From: an uncultured Eubacteriales bacterium
Lineage (GTDB): Bacteria > Bacillota > Clostridia > Christensenellales > CALVMC01
Length of the DNA: 32,955 nt
Reading direction: 5' to 3'
Assembly (NCBI GenBank): GCA_949296455.1
Contig: CASFOZ010000005.1
Coordinates: 64,001-96,955 of the forward strand
Shown here in pieces: positions 18,030-26,100 of this stretch. The notes below the pieces were generated by a model. That model did not search any database. It was not told the origin of the DNA and saw only the letters and a program-made list of their open reading frames with translations. How positions within the stretch are numbered: position 1 is the stretch's first letter; every line of letters begins with the position of its first letter. The position numbers and the translations under genes are program-made.

Positions 18030-18123
18030 GCCTGAGAAAGCAAGTGCCTTTCGGCTTAATTTCTTGCTGAGGTGAAAACTCTTTTTCCTTCTTTTCTCAG
18101 GCTTGCCTAAAAGAAGGTTTTTT
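18030..18123 (+). promoter_or_regulatory. Ribosomal L10 leader with attenuator
   Basis: Between rplA and rplJ lies a leader resembling the L10 leader of Firmicutes. A basal stem GCCTGAG (18030-18036) / CTCAGGC (18096-18102) encloses AGCAAG/CTTGCT (18039-18044/18063-18068), a GCC-TTTC-GGC hairpin and the CTTGCTGAGGTGAAAA element. A terminator stem CCTTCTTTT (18087-18095) / AAAAGAAGG (18109-18117) followed by six T cannot form together with the basal stem because they cross. L10 bound with L7/L12 is known to control rplJL through such leaders; which fold is the bound one is not decided here. Confidence 0.85.
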
Positions 18124-18144
18124 ATTTTTAAAAAGGAGGTTAAA

Positions 18145-18633
18145 ATGGCTAATAACAAGGAAGAGAAAAAGAAAATAGTCGCTGAAATCGGCGAGAAAAT
18201 CAAAAACGGTTCTTCTTTCGTTCTCGTAGATTATAAGGGAATTACCGTTGCCGAAGACACAGTGTTAAGAAATGCGTTCAGAAAAGAAGGCGTTGACTAT
18301 AAGGTTTATAAAAACAGATATCTTAAAATCGCTCTTAACAATTTAGGCTATACTGACTATGACGAGTTCCTTAACGGAACCACTGCAATCGCTATCGGAA
18401 CAGAAAATCCTTTGGCTCCTGCCAAAATCGTAACCGATAAAATTGCGGAATTTAAAAAGATGACTTGTAAATGCGGTATGCTCGATAAAAAATTCGTCGA
18501 CGCCGCAACAGTATCGGCTCTTGCTAAGATACCTTCAAAAGAAGTTCTTATTGCTCAACTTCTCGGTATGCTTCAATCGCCCATACGCAAACTTGCCGTA
18601 GCATTGAATGCGGTAGCAGAAAAACAACAATAA
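18145..18633 (+). CDS. rplJ: Ribosomal protein L10
   Basis: Base of the L7/L12 stalk. The ATG at 18145 ([15 protein letters not shown]) follows AAAGGAGGT; an upstream in-frame start at 18103 would begin inside the attenuator and is rejected. 162 residues, normal length. [15 protein letters not shown] and [10 protein letters not shown] are conserved. The gene sits directly after the L10 leader that should control it. Confidence 0.97.
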   Translation: MANNKEEKKKIVAEIGEKIKNGSSFVLVDYKGITVAEDTVLRNAFRKEGVDYKVYKNRYLKIALNNLGYTDYDEFLNGTTAIAIGTENPLAPAKIVTDKIAEFKKMTCKCGMLDKKFVDAATVSALAKIPSKEVLIAQLLGMLQSPIRKLAVALNAVAEKQQ

Positions 18634-18652
18634 TAATCGGAGGAAAATTAAA

Positions 18653-19030
18653 ATGGCAGATATTAAAAAAATATTAGATGAAATCAAAGGTTTAACAGTA
18701 ATCGAACTTAACGACCTCGTTAAGGAAATAGAAAACGAATTCGGCGTAAGCGCAGCAGCTATGGCAGTTGCAGCTCCCGCAGCAGGCGGCGCAGCTCCCG
18801 CAGCAGGCGCTGAAGAAAAAACGGAATTCACCGTTGTTCTTAAAGAAGCCGGCGCTAACAAAATCGCAGTTATCAAAGCAGTTCGTGAAATCACCGGACT
18901 CGGTATCGGCGAAGCTAAGGCTCTTGTCGACGGCGCTCCGAAGCCTATTAAAGAAGGCGTTAGCAAAGAAGCCGCAGCTGAAATGGAAGCTAAACTCAAA
19001 GAAGCAGGCGCAACTGTCGAACTCAAATAA
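18653..19030 (+). CDS. rplL: Ribosomal protein L7/L12
   Basis: Stalk protein that recruits translational GTPases, present as dimers on L10. 125 residues: N-terminal dimerisation helices, an Ala/Gly/Pro hinge (about 34-53) and the globular C-terminal domain [32 protein letters not shown]. It starts 19 bases after rplJ. In most Firmicutes rpoB follows; here the operon ends with a terminator instead. Confidence 0.98.
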   Translation: MADIKKILDEIKGLTVIELNDLVKEIENEFGVSAAAMAVAAPAAGGAAPAAGAEEKTEFTVVLKEAGANKIAVIKAVREITGLGIGEAKALVDGAPKPIKEGVSKEAAAEMEAKLKEAGATVELK

Positions 19031-19060
19031 TTGTTTTACATTAACAACTTTATGTATAAA

Positions 19061-19087
19061 GAAAAAGGCGCAAATTGCGCCTTTTTC
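19061..19087. terminator. Terminator after rplL
   Basis: AAAAAGGCGCA (19062-19072) pairs with TGCGCCTTTTT (19076-19086). The T run works on the plus strand; the minus strand also reads into T-rich sequence, so it can serve the convergent DUF1540 gene as well. Confidence 0.9.
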
Positions 19088-19122
19088 TTATGAAAAAATT
19101 TATTTGGGGGGGATTATGAGCT

Positions 19123-19428
19123 TTATGTTCTTTTACTGAAACATTTTGTTTTGAATATTCCGTCCGAAACTTTTATTCCGTCTTTTGTGCATACATTGTT
19201 GTTATTGAATACGCAATTTGCCTGACATTCTACAAAGGTATCGGTTTCGTTTTCCATTTCTTCTGTGTTGGCGGCTTCGAAGTCGGAAAAGTCCTGAGCG
19301 AGTATTCCGCCGTCTCTTTTCATTTTTGTGGCGCAGAACCCTTTTGTGTCTATATGGATTATTCCGGCACGGCATTTTCCTAATTTATTATGTTCGCAGT
19401 TTGCGGTTGTGCATTTTAAATCTTTCAT
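19123..19428 (-). CDS. Protein with two DUF1540 modules
   Basis: 101 residues with two copies of a four-cysteine module: C6-C11-C19-C32 and C68-C72-C80-C96, separated by an acidic linker (about 45-65). Each reads like the DUF1540 family (C..NC..N....C.A..I.......C), small Cys-rich proteins common in Clostridia whose function is unknown; metal binding is the usual guess. TAAGGAG precedes the ATG. It is divergent from rplI and convergent with rplL, so it is a single-gene unit. Confidence 0.82.
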   Translation of the reverse strand: MKDLKCTTANCEHNKLGKCRAGIIHIDTKGFCATKMKRDGGILAQDFSDFEAANTEEMENETDTFVECQANCVFNNNNVCTKDGIKVSDGIFKTKCFSKRT

Positions 19429-19501
19429 AACAATCTCCTTACGAAAATAAGTGTTACCGTTTGAATAAGATTAATACATAAAAAATTAATTTATTTTTGT
19501 T

Positions 19502-19529
19502 TTGTAAATTCCTTTATTTATGTTATACT
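19502..19529 (+). promoter_or_regulatory. Promoter of rplI
   Basis: TTGTAA (19502-19507), 16 bases, TATACT (19524-19529) with an extended -10 TG one base upstream. Transcription would start about 25 bases before the rplI ATG. Confidence 0.7.
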
Positions 19530-19562
19530 TTTTTTAATCGCAAGTAGGATTCGGAGGTTTTT

Positions 19563-20009
19563 ATGAAAGTAGTTTTACTCGAAGATATAAAAGGTCAAGG
19601 AAAAAAAGGCGATATAGTCGATGTCAGCGACGGCTATGCCCGCAATTTCTTAATTAAGAAAAATTTAGCGAAAGAAGCTACCGGAAGCGCCGTAAACGAG
19701 GCAAAACAAAAAAGAGAAGCGGAAGAGCGCAGAAAAGCCGCCGAAAAGGCTGAGGCTCAAAATCTTGCGAAAAACCTTTCGGGAAAGGAAATTTCTCTAT
19801 TCGTTAAGTGCGGGGATAACGGTAAAATTTTCGGAAGCGTTACCTCAAAGGAAATCAGCGAAGAACTTTTAAAGTCAGGTTTCGATATAGACAAAAAGAA
19901 AATAGTTCTTAAAGAAAATATTAAAAACGAAGGTCTATACGAAGTCGAAATTAAAATTTATCCCGAAATTTCCGCAAAAATAAAACTGCTCGTCCAGGCT
20001 GAAAAATAA
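19563..20009 (+). CDS. rplI: Ribosomal protein L9
   Basis: Long 50S protein near the L1 stalk that helps keep reading frame. 148 residues, full length. The N-terminal [33 protein letters not shown] is the conserved rRNA-binding domain; a charged connecting helix and C-terminal domain follow. GGAGG precedes the ATG. Here it stands alone; rplI often sits with dnaB and a GGDEF/DHH protein, neither of which is present. Confidence 0.97.
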   Translation: MKVVLLEDIKGQGKKGDIVDVSDGYARNFLIKKNLAKEATGSAVNEAKQKREAEERRKAAEKAEAQNLAKNLSGKEISLFVKCGDNGKIFGSVTSKEISEELLKSGFDIDKKKIVLKENIKNEGLYEVEIKIYPEISAKIKLLVQAEK

Positions 20010-20024
20010 TTTTCAAATAAACAT

Positions 20025-20051
20025 AACCGTCCTTTAATCGGACGGTTTTTT
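20025..20051 (+). terminator. Terminator of rplI
   Basis: AACCGTCC (20025-20032) pairs with GGACGGTT (20040-20047) and continues into T. It lies 15 bases after the stop codon. Confidence 0.9.
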
Positions 20052-20123
20052 ATGTGCAGCCGTTCAACAGACTTTCGGCTCGTGATTAAATCGATTTAAA
20101 TTCATTAAGATTGATTAAAAAAA

Positions 20124-20146
20124 CCTTCTTTAAAGAAGGATTTTTT
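20124..20146. terminator. Second, bidirectional terminator between rplI and the YugP-like gene
   Basis: CCTTCT (20124-20129) pairs with AGAAGG (20134-20139) with T runs on both strands. It can back up the rplI terminator and end the converging minus-strand transcript from 20226. Confidence 0.75.
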
Positions 20147-20225
20147 ACTGTTTAATGTGAATAAAAGTTTCATTTAAAAAAATTTTATAGTCTTTTATTT
20201 AAATTAATTGTTTTAGAAAAAGCGG

Positions 20226-20972
20226 TTATCTTCTTCTGTTGGAAAGAAATATTGCAAGAAATCTTAAAAGCTGTAACAGTGAAAAAACAAATGAAGAAAG
20301 GTAGGTCATAGCCGCTGCGCTGAGCACCTTTTTTGCAGGTTTAAGCTCGCTTTCGCTGATGATATTGTTTTCTATCATAAGTTTAAGAGCTCTTTTGCTT
20401 GCGTTGAATTCCACAGGTAATGTTATGAAAAGAAAGAGAAGATAAACGGAATAAAAAATTATTCCGAGAAGCAGCACGGTATTTGAAATCTGCGTAACGC
20501 CCATAACCGCTTCGAGTATGATTGCAATAATTATGAGAGGAAAGGCAATCATCGAAGAAAAGTTGACTACGGGTACCGACATATTTCTTATTTTAAGGAA
20601 AAAATAATTTTCGGAATGTTGTATTGCGTGTCCCGCTTCGTGCGCTGCAACCGCAATAGCCGCAACGGAAATACTGTCTTTTGTGGATGCCGAAAGATAA
20701 ATACATTTTGTTTTAGGGTCGTAATGGTCGCTTAGACTTCCGCTGCAATCTTTAACGGGGATATCGTAAAGTCCGCATGAATCGAGTATTATTCTTGCCG
20801 CTCTTGAAGAACTGTAACGGTTCAAACTCGGAATTTTGTTGTATTTCGAAAATACGCTCTGTACTCTGAGTCCTGCAACAATCGTCCATATAAGAACGGG
20901 GATATAACATAACGATACTATTATGAGTATCGTTTGCGCCAGGTCCAGCGACTTAAAAAATTCGCTTATCAT
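20226..20972 (-). CDS. YugP-like membrane zinc metallopeptidase
   Basis: 248 residues from the ATG at 20972. The zinc-protease motif HEAGH is at 111-115. Hydrophobic segments occur near 13-33 and in two or three further stretches after 125. This fits the Zn_peptidase_2 (YugP) family of membrane proteases, whose substrates are not known. A GTG six codons earlier is open but has no ribosome binding site, and neither does the ATG. A TATAAT box sits exactly six bases before the ATG, so translation of a leaderless transcript is a real possibility. The upstream gene ends 21 bases before it. Confidence 0.88.
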   Translation of the reverse strand: MISEFFKSLDLAQTILIIVSLCYIPVLIWTIVAGLRVQSVFSKYNKIPSLNRYSSSRAARIILDSCGLYDIPVKDCSGSLSDHYDPKTKCIYLSASTKDSISVAAIAVAAHEAGHAIQHSENYFFLKIRNMSVPVVNFSSMIAFPLIIIAIILEAVMGVTQISNTVLLLGIIFYSVYLLFLFITLPVEFNASKRALKLMIENNIISESELKPAKKVLSAAAMTYLSSFVFSLLQLLRFLAIFLSNRRR

Positions 20973-20978
20973 ATTTGT

Positions 20979-21008
20979 ATTATAACACACAAATTATATT
21001 TTTAACAA
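20979..21008 (-). promoter_or_regulatory. Promoter at the start of the YugP-like gene
   Basis: On the minus strand TTGTTA (21008-21003), 18 bases, perfect TATAAT (20984-20979). The -35 box lies inside the last codons of the upstream gene. The expected start base is at or next to the A of the ATG at 20972. Confidence 0.5.
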
Positions 21009-21950
21009 AAATTCTTCACGAGGCGATTTAATTATATTGCTTATTTTTCCTTTTTCCATTTCGAACGCAACAGAATTTTTATAGAAAATACCTTTTTCCT
21101 TAAAAAGTATTTCAGGCTCTTTCTTCAGCATTTCCCCTTCGAAATCGGGTATTATGTATTCTCCGAGATATTTTCCGACCGATTTTATATCTCCTTTCAG
21201 TTCTTCCGTAACAAGACTTTCGGCAAGCGCATAATCTTCGTTTTTAACGCTTTCCAAAAACAGAAGGGGATAAAATTTTTCAGGATATATATGAGGGGTT
21301 CTGTATTTGAATTTTCTGTCCGAAAGTTTATAGCCGTTACTTTCATAACTGTACAGAGATTCTTCTACCGTATCCAGCATTCCGTAAAGGCTTCTTTTGC
21401 AAAGTATTCCTTTTTCGGTAACCTGAAAAGAGTCCACCGTCTTTTCAAAAAGCACCCGATAATCGTCTTCGCTTGCGTCGTAAACTATCACGCATAAATA
21501 TATTCCTTTTTTCAGCATTCCCGAAACGAGAAAAACGCTGTTGTAATTTCCTACGGTAGCGTCTTCTATCTTAGGCAAAAATCTGCTGAATATTTTATCT
21601 TTATGTTCTATTGTAAGACGCATTATTCCTTCATAAAGAACAGTTGCCGTATGTATTGTGCCTCGCAGCGAAAAATTTTCCTTGAATACTATTTTAGAGG
21701 GGATATATTCTTGAACCGGCTTTTCTTCCAGTCTGATTTTAAGACGGGTTTTCATATCGTAAAATTCGCCGCCTACAAACGGTACTATCTTTCCGTCTTT
21801 CATTCTTATTCGTGTTGCTACGGGGACTCCTTTCGATACGGGGAAAAAAAGCACATTGTATATTCCGTCCGTTTTAAATCTGCATTTGCTGTTTTTAAGA
21901 TATTTCCCGTTTATGTTATATATTCCTTCGTTTAAAAATTCTACTACCAT
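20994..21950 (-). CDS. Protein of unknown function, 318 residues
   Basis: I do not recognise this protein. It has no signal peptide or membrane segment and looks beta-rich in the first two thirds (alternating hydrophobic/charged strands), with a more helical, Glu/Lys-rich C-terminal part (about 225-318). No enzyme motif is evident. AAGGAA lies about five bases before the ATG. It is upstream of the YugP-like protease gene with only 21 bases between, so the two may share a transcript, although the protease seems to have its own promoter. Confidence 0.75.
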   Translation of the reverse strand: MVVEFLNEGIYNINGKYLKNSKCRFKTDGIYNVLFFPVSKGVPVATRIRMKDGKIVPFVGGEFYDMKTRLKIRLEEKPVQEYIPSKIVFKENFSLRGTIHTATVLYEGIMRLTIEHKDKIFSRFLPKIEDATVGNYNSVFLVSGMLKKGIYLCVIVYDASEDDYRVLFEKTVDSFQVTEKGILCKRSLYGMLDTVEESLYSYESNGYKLSDRKFKYRTPHIYPEKFYPLLFLESVKNEDYALAESLVTEELKGDIKSVGKYLGEYIIPDFEGEMLKKEPEILFKEKGIFYKNSVAFEMEKGKISNIIKSPREEFLLKI

Positions 21951-22041
21951 ATCCGTTCCTTATATTTATACTCTTTAAATAATGTATGCATTAAATCCCT
22001 TATGTATAAATAAAATTTAATAAGAAAAAATAAAGGTTGTT

Positions 22042-22194
22042 ATGGACGAACTTGTTTTAAATATCAAAAAAGCCGAAAAACTTATTAAATCGTGTAAAAA
22101 TACCTTACAAAAAGAAATCTCCGCTCTTAACAGTGCAAGAGCGGAGATAAATAAACTTTTTAAAAAAGCCGTTATTATTCCGTTTAAATTGTAA
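22042..22194 (+). CDS. Possible 50-residue helical protein
   Basis: A short plus-strand frame (starts MDELVLNIKKAEKLIKSCKN) predicted to be almost entirely helical and Lys-rich, with heptad-like spacing. The upstream AAAGG is a weak ribosome binding site. Its middle third is also the 12-pair hairpin that ends the minus-strand lipoprotein gene, and its stop lies three bases from that gene's stop. Either a small gene overlaps a terminator or the frame is chance. Confidence 0.35.
   Translation: MDELVLNIKKAEKLIKSCKNTLQKEISALNSARAEINKLFKKAVIIPFKL
22108..22148 (-). terminator. Terminator of the lipoprotein gene
   Basis: A perfect 12-pair stem (ATCTCCGCTCTT, 22117-22128, with AAGAGCGGAGAT, 22137-22148) and an eight-base loop; on the minus strand it is followed by TTCTTTTTG. 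It lies 50 bases after the lipoprotein stop. The plus strand has no T run directly after it. Confidence 0.75.
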
Positions 22195-22197
22195 TAT

Positions 22198-22989
22198 TTA
22201 TACCGTCGCTTCTACATCGCAAAGTGTGTATATATAGTCTCCTTCTTTGATTTGAACCGGTGCTTTCGATACCTTTACTCCGTTTGCGTCTATCTCTTCA
22301 GAGGAATAGTATGCGTAAAGGGGAGTGCCTTTTTCGCCGGATACGCTTATTAAAACGGTAATACATTTTGCCGTTTCGTTATAGTCGTTGACTATATCGA
22401 CGGTCGACGATTTGGTGCATATAAGTTTTTTCAATTCTCCGGCTTTTATATCGGCAGTATTAAATGTTATGGAAGAAAAATCAGAGTTTTCCAGCCTTGC
22501 CGCTCTTACCATTAGATAAATTATTTCGTTATCGCAGTAAAGAGATTTTATTTTTATTCTGTCGGAAAGGGTGTTACCGTTCTCCGTTATAGTGTAATTG
22601 CAGTAATTGTTTTCATAGGAACAGTAACTTACCGTTTCCGTTTCTCCTCTTTTAAAATACCTTTCTGAGTATATAGGCTCGAAATTGGTTTTAAGAAGTA
22701 CCTTACTTTTTACATAATCGCCGTTATCGAGTATAAGATTGTATGTCAGAAGGGAGCCGGACGCTTCTTCAACGGTTTTTCCGGTCTCGAAAACCACGCT
22801 TTCCGAATAAACCTTTTTGACTTCCGATGTCATTGTGCCTTTTTTAGTTTCGCCTTCGTAAACATTGTAACTGAATTTTTCGTAATTGTTCCAGAATGGC
22901 TCTATAAAACTTTCTTCCGCCACAGAACAGGAACAGAAAAGTACGGCTAATATTAATATCAAAGGAATCAATACAGATATTTTTTTCAT
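22198..22989 (-). CDS. Lipoprotein of unknown function
   Basis: 263 residues. The N-terminus MKKISVLIPLILILAVLFCSC is a lipoprotein signal; C21 (preceded by FCS) is the likelier lipid-anchored cysteine. The mature part is rich in Tyr, Ser, Thr and Glu and looks like a beta-strand domain exposed outside the membrane; it carries repeated strand-like motifs (YNVYEGETKKGTM, YNLILDNGDYV) but no catalytic pattern. The ATG at 22989 is chosen because GAGGTGG lies three to four bases before it; a longer frame has no support. It is divergent from addB. Confidence 0.8.
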   Translation of the reverse strand: MKKISVLIPLILILAVLFCSCSVAEESFIEPFWNNYEKFSYNVYEGETKKGTMTSEVKKVYSESVVFETGKTVEEASGSLLTYNLILDNGDYVKSKVLLKTNFEPIYSERYFKRGETETVSYCSYENNYCNYTITENGNTLSDRIKIKSLYCDNEIIYLMVRAARLENSDFSSITFNTADIKAGELKKLICTKSSTVDIVNDYNETAKCITVLISVSGEKGTPLYAYYSSEEIDANGVKVSKAPVQIKEGDYIYTLCDVEATV

Positions 22990-23011
22990 TATCCACCTCA
23001 AAAGTAATTTG

Positions 23012-23039
23012 ATTATATCATATTAATTTAAAATTGCAA
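23012..23039 (-). promoter_or_regulatory. Promoter of the lipoprotein gene
   Basis: On the minus strand TTGCAA (23039-23034), 16 bases, perfect TATAAT (23017-23012). The start would be about 23005, giving a short leader with the GAGGTGG site. Confidence 0.65.
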
Positions 23040-23071
23040 AGTTTTAATTTATCTCAATAAGCTTTAAATAA

Positions 23072-23100
23072 TTGAAAAGTTTTCTTATTACTGTTAAAAT
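23072..23100 (+). promoter_or_regulatory. Promoter of addB
   Basis: TTGAAA (23072-23077), 17 bases, TAAAAT (23095-23100) with an extended -10 TG at 23092-23093. All three elements are strong. The -10 box ends six bases before the addB ATG, so the start base should be the A of the ATG itself. Confidence 0.75.
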
Positions 23101-23106
23101 TATCTT

Positions 23107-26100
23107 ATGGCTGTAAATATAATAACTTCCAATACTTTTAAAGGGGCCTTTTTGAAGGTCTTGGAACTTATAAAGGAAAAGGATAAAAAGGACAGGCTCG
23201 GCTCCAATAATATTATCATAGCGCCCGACAGGTTCACTCTTTCTCTCGAAAAACTGTTTCTTGAAGCTATGCCCGAAAATTGTTCCTTTAATACCGAGAT
23301 TCTTTCCTTTTCAAGACTTGCAGTCCGTCTAATAAACGATACCCGTAAATTTCTTTCTCCCGAAGGCGCCGTAATGCTTATGAGAAAGGCGTCGGAAAAA
23401 GCGGGCAAAAGTCTTAGACTTTATTCGTCCTCTTCTTTAAAACAAGGTTTCGACAAACAGATATTTGCGGTTATATCTCAGATAAGAAACAGTAATTATA
23501 CTTCCGCACAGCTTGCCGAGGCTTCGAAAAAACTTAAAGGAAAGGTAAAAGATAAAGCTCTCGATATCGCTTGCATTTATTCGGAATATCTCAAACTTCT
23601 CGAAGAAAATTATATAGATACTACAAGCAGACTCAAAGGTCTTGCCGATATTATCGCCGACAGCGCATTCATATCCCGGTCGGATATCTATGTTACCGAT
23701 TTTTATAATTTCAACGCCATGGAATTAAGACTTGTTGAACTTCTTATGAAAAACGCTCTCAATTTCACTGTGGCTCTTATCGATAAAGGGAAAGACGCTA
23801 ATTACAGAATTTATCCTTTCGAAACAGTTAAGAAAATCGAAAACATAGCTCTCTCGTCCGGTGAAAAGGTAAATTATTTTAATCTGAAAGACGAAATAAA
23901 ACCGCCTTTTTCCGTTATCGAAAAAGAATTTTTCGGTTATTCTTCCTGTGCGAAAAATAACGGTAAAGGTATAAGTATTCATAGTGCGGCGGATATCGAA
24001 AACGAAATAGTATTTATCGCCGAAAAAATAAAGAATCATATATTCAAAGGCGACCGCTACAAGGATTTTGCGATAGTATGTCCCGATATAGAAGAATACG
24101 AACCGCTTTTTAAAGATATATTCGAAAGATTTTCCGTTCCTTATTTCATAGATAAAAAATTTCTTCTTTCCAATCTCTCTCATATAAGTTATATTATGGA
24201 CGCATTGAATACGGTGCTGTCGGATTTTGAAAAAAATGCAGTTTATAAATTCGTGCTGAGCCCTCATTTTAATTGCGAATATGTCTTCGATTTTATAAAT
24301 TACTGCGACAAGTACAATGTAAATTATTCAATGTTCAAAAAGGAATTCGTAAAGGGGCAGGAGGACGAGATAATAAAAGCCGAAAAGGTGCGTTCAAAAC
24401 TTATCGCTTCGTTAAAGCCGCTTTTCATAAAAAGTAAAATTCCTTTCGGCGAATTTTATAAAGCCCTTTCGGATTTTATAAAATCAAACGATTTGGAAAA
24501 CGAAGAAATCAAAATTTCCGATATTCAAAACGGTGACGGTTTTATGGAAAACGCCGAAGCTTCTTTAAGAGGTATTGAAAAGTTTACCGAAATATTAGAC
24601 GAACAGCAGAAGATATTTTCTTCGTCCGTCGATACATTCAAGAATTTTTACGAGATTTTAAAAACCGCCGTTTCGAGCGCAAAACTTTCTTTTATTCCTC
24701 TAAAACTCGATTCTGTTTTTATAGGCGAGCCTAACGAATCCCGTTATACGGGCGTTAAATATCTTTTCGTTACGGGAGCGACTGAAGGCAGTTTTCCGCA
24801 AAGCGGAAACGATGACGGAATACTTACGGTAAGGGAAATCGACGAATTTAAAAAATGCGGTATCTCTGTCGAGCCTAATTTTAAAACCATAAAAAAGGAA
24901 AATAAGTTCAACATTATTCAACTTTTGATAAAGCCCGAAAAAGAACTGTTTATTTCTTATCCGCTACTTGACGGTTCAGGACAGAAAACCGTTCCTTCGG
25001 CAGTTATAACCGAACTTTTAAGGCTGTTCGATTTAAAGGTAATTTCATTCGGACAATTTCCTCAAAATACCGAAGATTTTGCAGGTCTTTGCGCAACGAG
25101 AAAAAACGCAGAATATATGCTTGCCAAAAGAAAGGGTGAAATGAAAGAAGGATTTCATTTCGAAGGACAGAATTTTTACGACGCTCTTTATACGGTAGTT
25201 GGGTTCAAGGAAAAAAACAGGGCGCCTTTCAGCGATTATGTTAAGTTCGACAGCCTTTGCTCTTCGGTTAATCTTTCGTCTACCGAACTCGAAACTTACT
25301 TCGATTGTCCGTATAAACATTTTATGAAATATGCTTTAAAACTAAAAGAAAAAGAAGAGTTCGGACTCAAAGCTCTCGACAGGGGAAGTCTTGTCCATAC
25401 CGTGCTTGAAAAATTCTTTAAACAAATATCAAATAACGCTACCGGAAAAGAAGCTTATATAATAGCCGAAAATATTGTAAAATCCACCGTCTCGTCCGGT
25501 TCTTATAAATACATATTCGAACAGCTTAAAGGTTTCGATAAAATTATGATTAAAGAGTGTTCGAATATCTGCGTTCAGCTTTATAATAATTTCAGTAAAA
25601 GTAAATTCGAAATAAAAGATACCGAATGTCCTTTCGAAGCAGTATTTGAGAATATAAAAATCAAAGGAAAAATCGACAGAATAGATATACTCGGAAAAAA
25701 CGCAATAGTTATCGATTATAAAACCTCTTCGAATATAAAATCAAGCCTTAAAGATATATATTACGGAAATAAAATTCAGCTCTATATTTATCTCAACGCT
25801 TTAAAAGATTATAATGCGGTCGGCGCTTTTTATCTTCCGGTAAACGATAAGTATGTAAAATTCGAAAACAAAGAGGAAAGGCTCAGACTTAAAGGGCAGA
25901 TTGCCGACGACACTGAAATCGTAAGAAATCTCGATACTACTCTTTGCGAAAACAATTTAAAAAGCTCGGTGTTCCCCGTAAGCCTTACGGTAAGAGACGG
26001 AGTATTTAAAGTAAGAGCCGAAGAAAACGTGCTTTCTGTTTCGGAAATCAATAAAGTCAAAGAGTATGTCGTAAAATTAGCAGGTAAGGCTTCTTCGGAA

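Noticed and set aside
18103..18144. Longer N-terminus for rplJ
   Set aside because: It would start within the L10 attenuator; AAAGGAGGT points to 18145.
19103..19112. Run of seven G after rplL
   Set aside because: Only a homopolymer between convergent genes; no phase-variable frame depends on it.
22990..23001. Four extra N-terminal residues (MRWI) for the lipoprotein
   Set aside because: The GAGGTGG site lies inside that extension and fits the ATG at 22989, which also gives a normal signal peptide.
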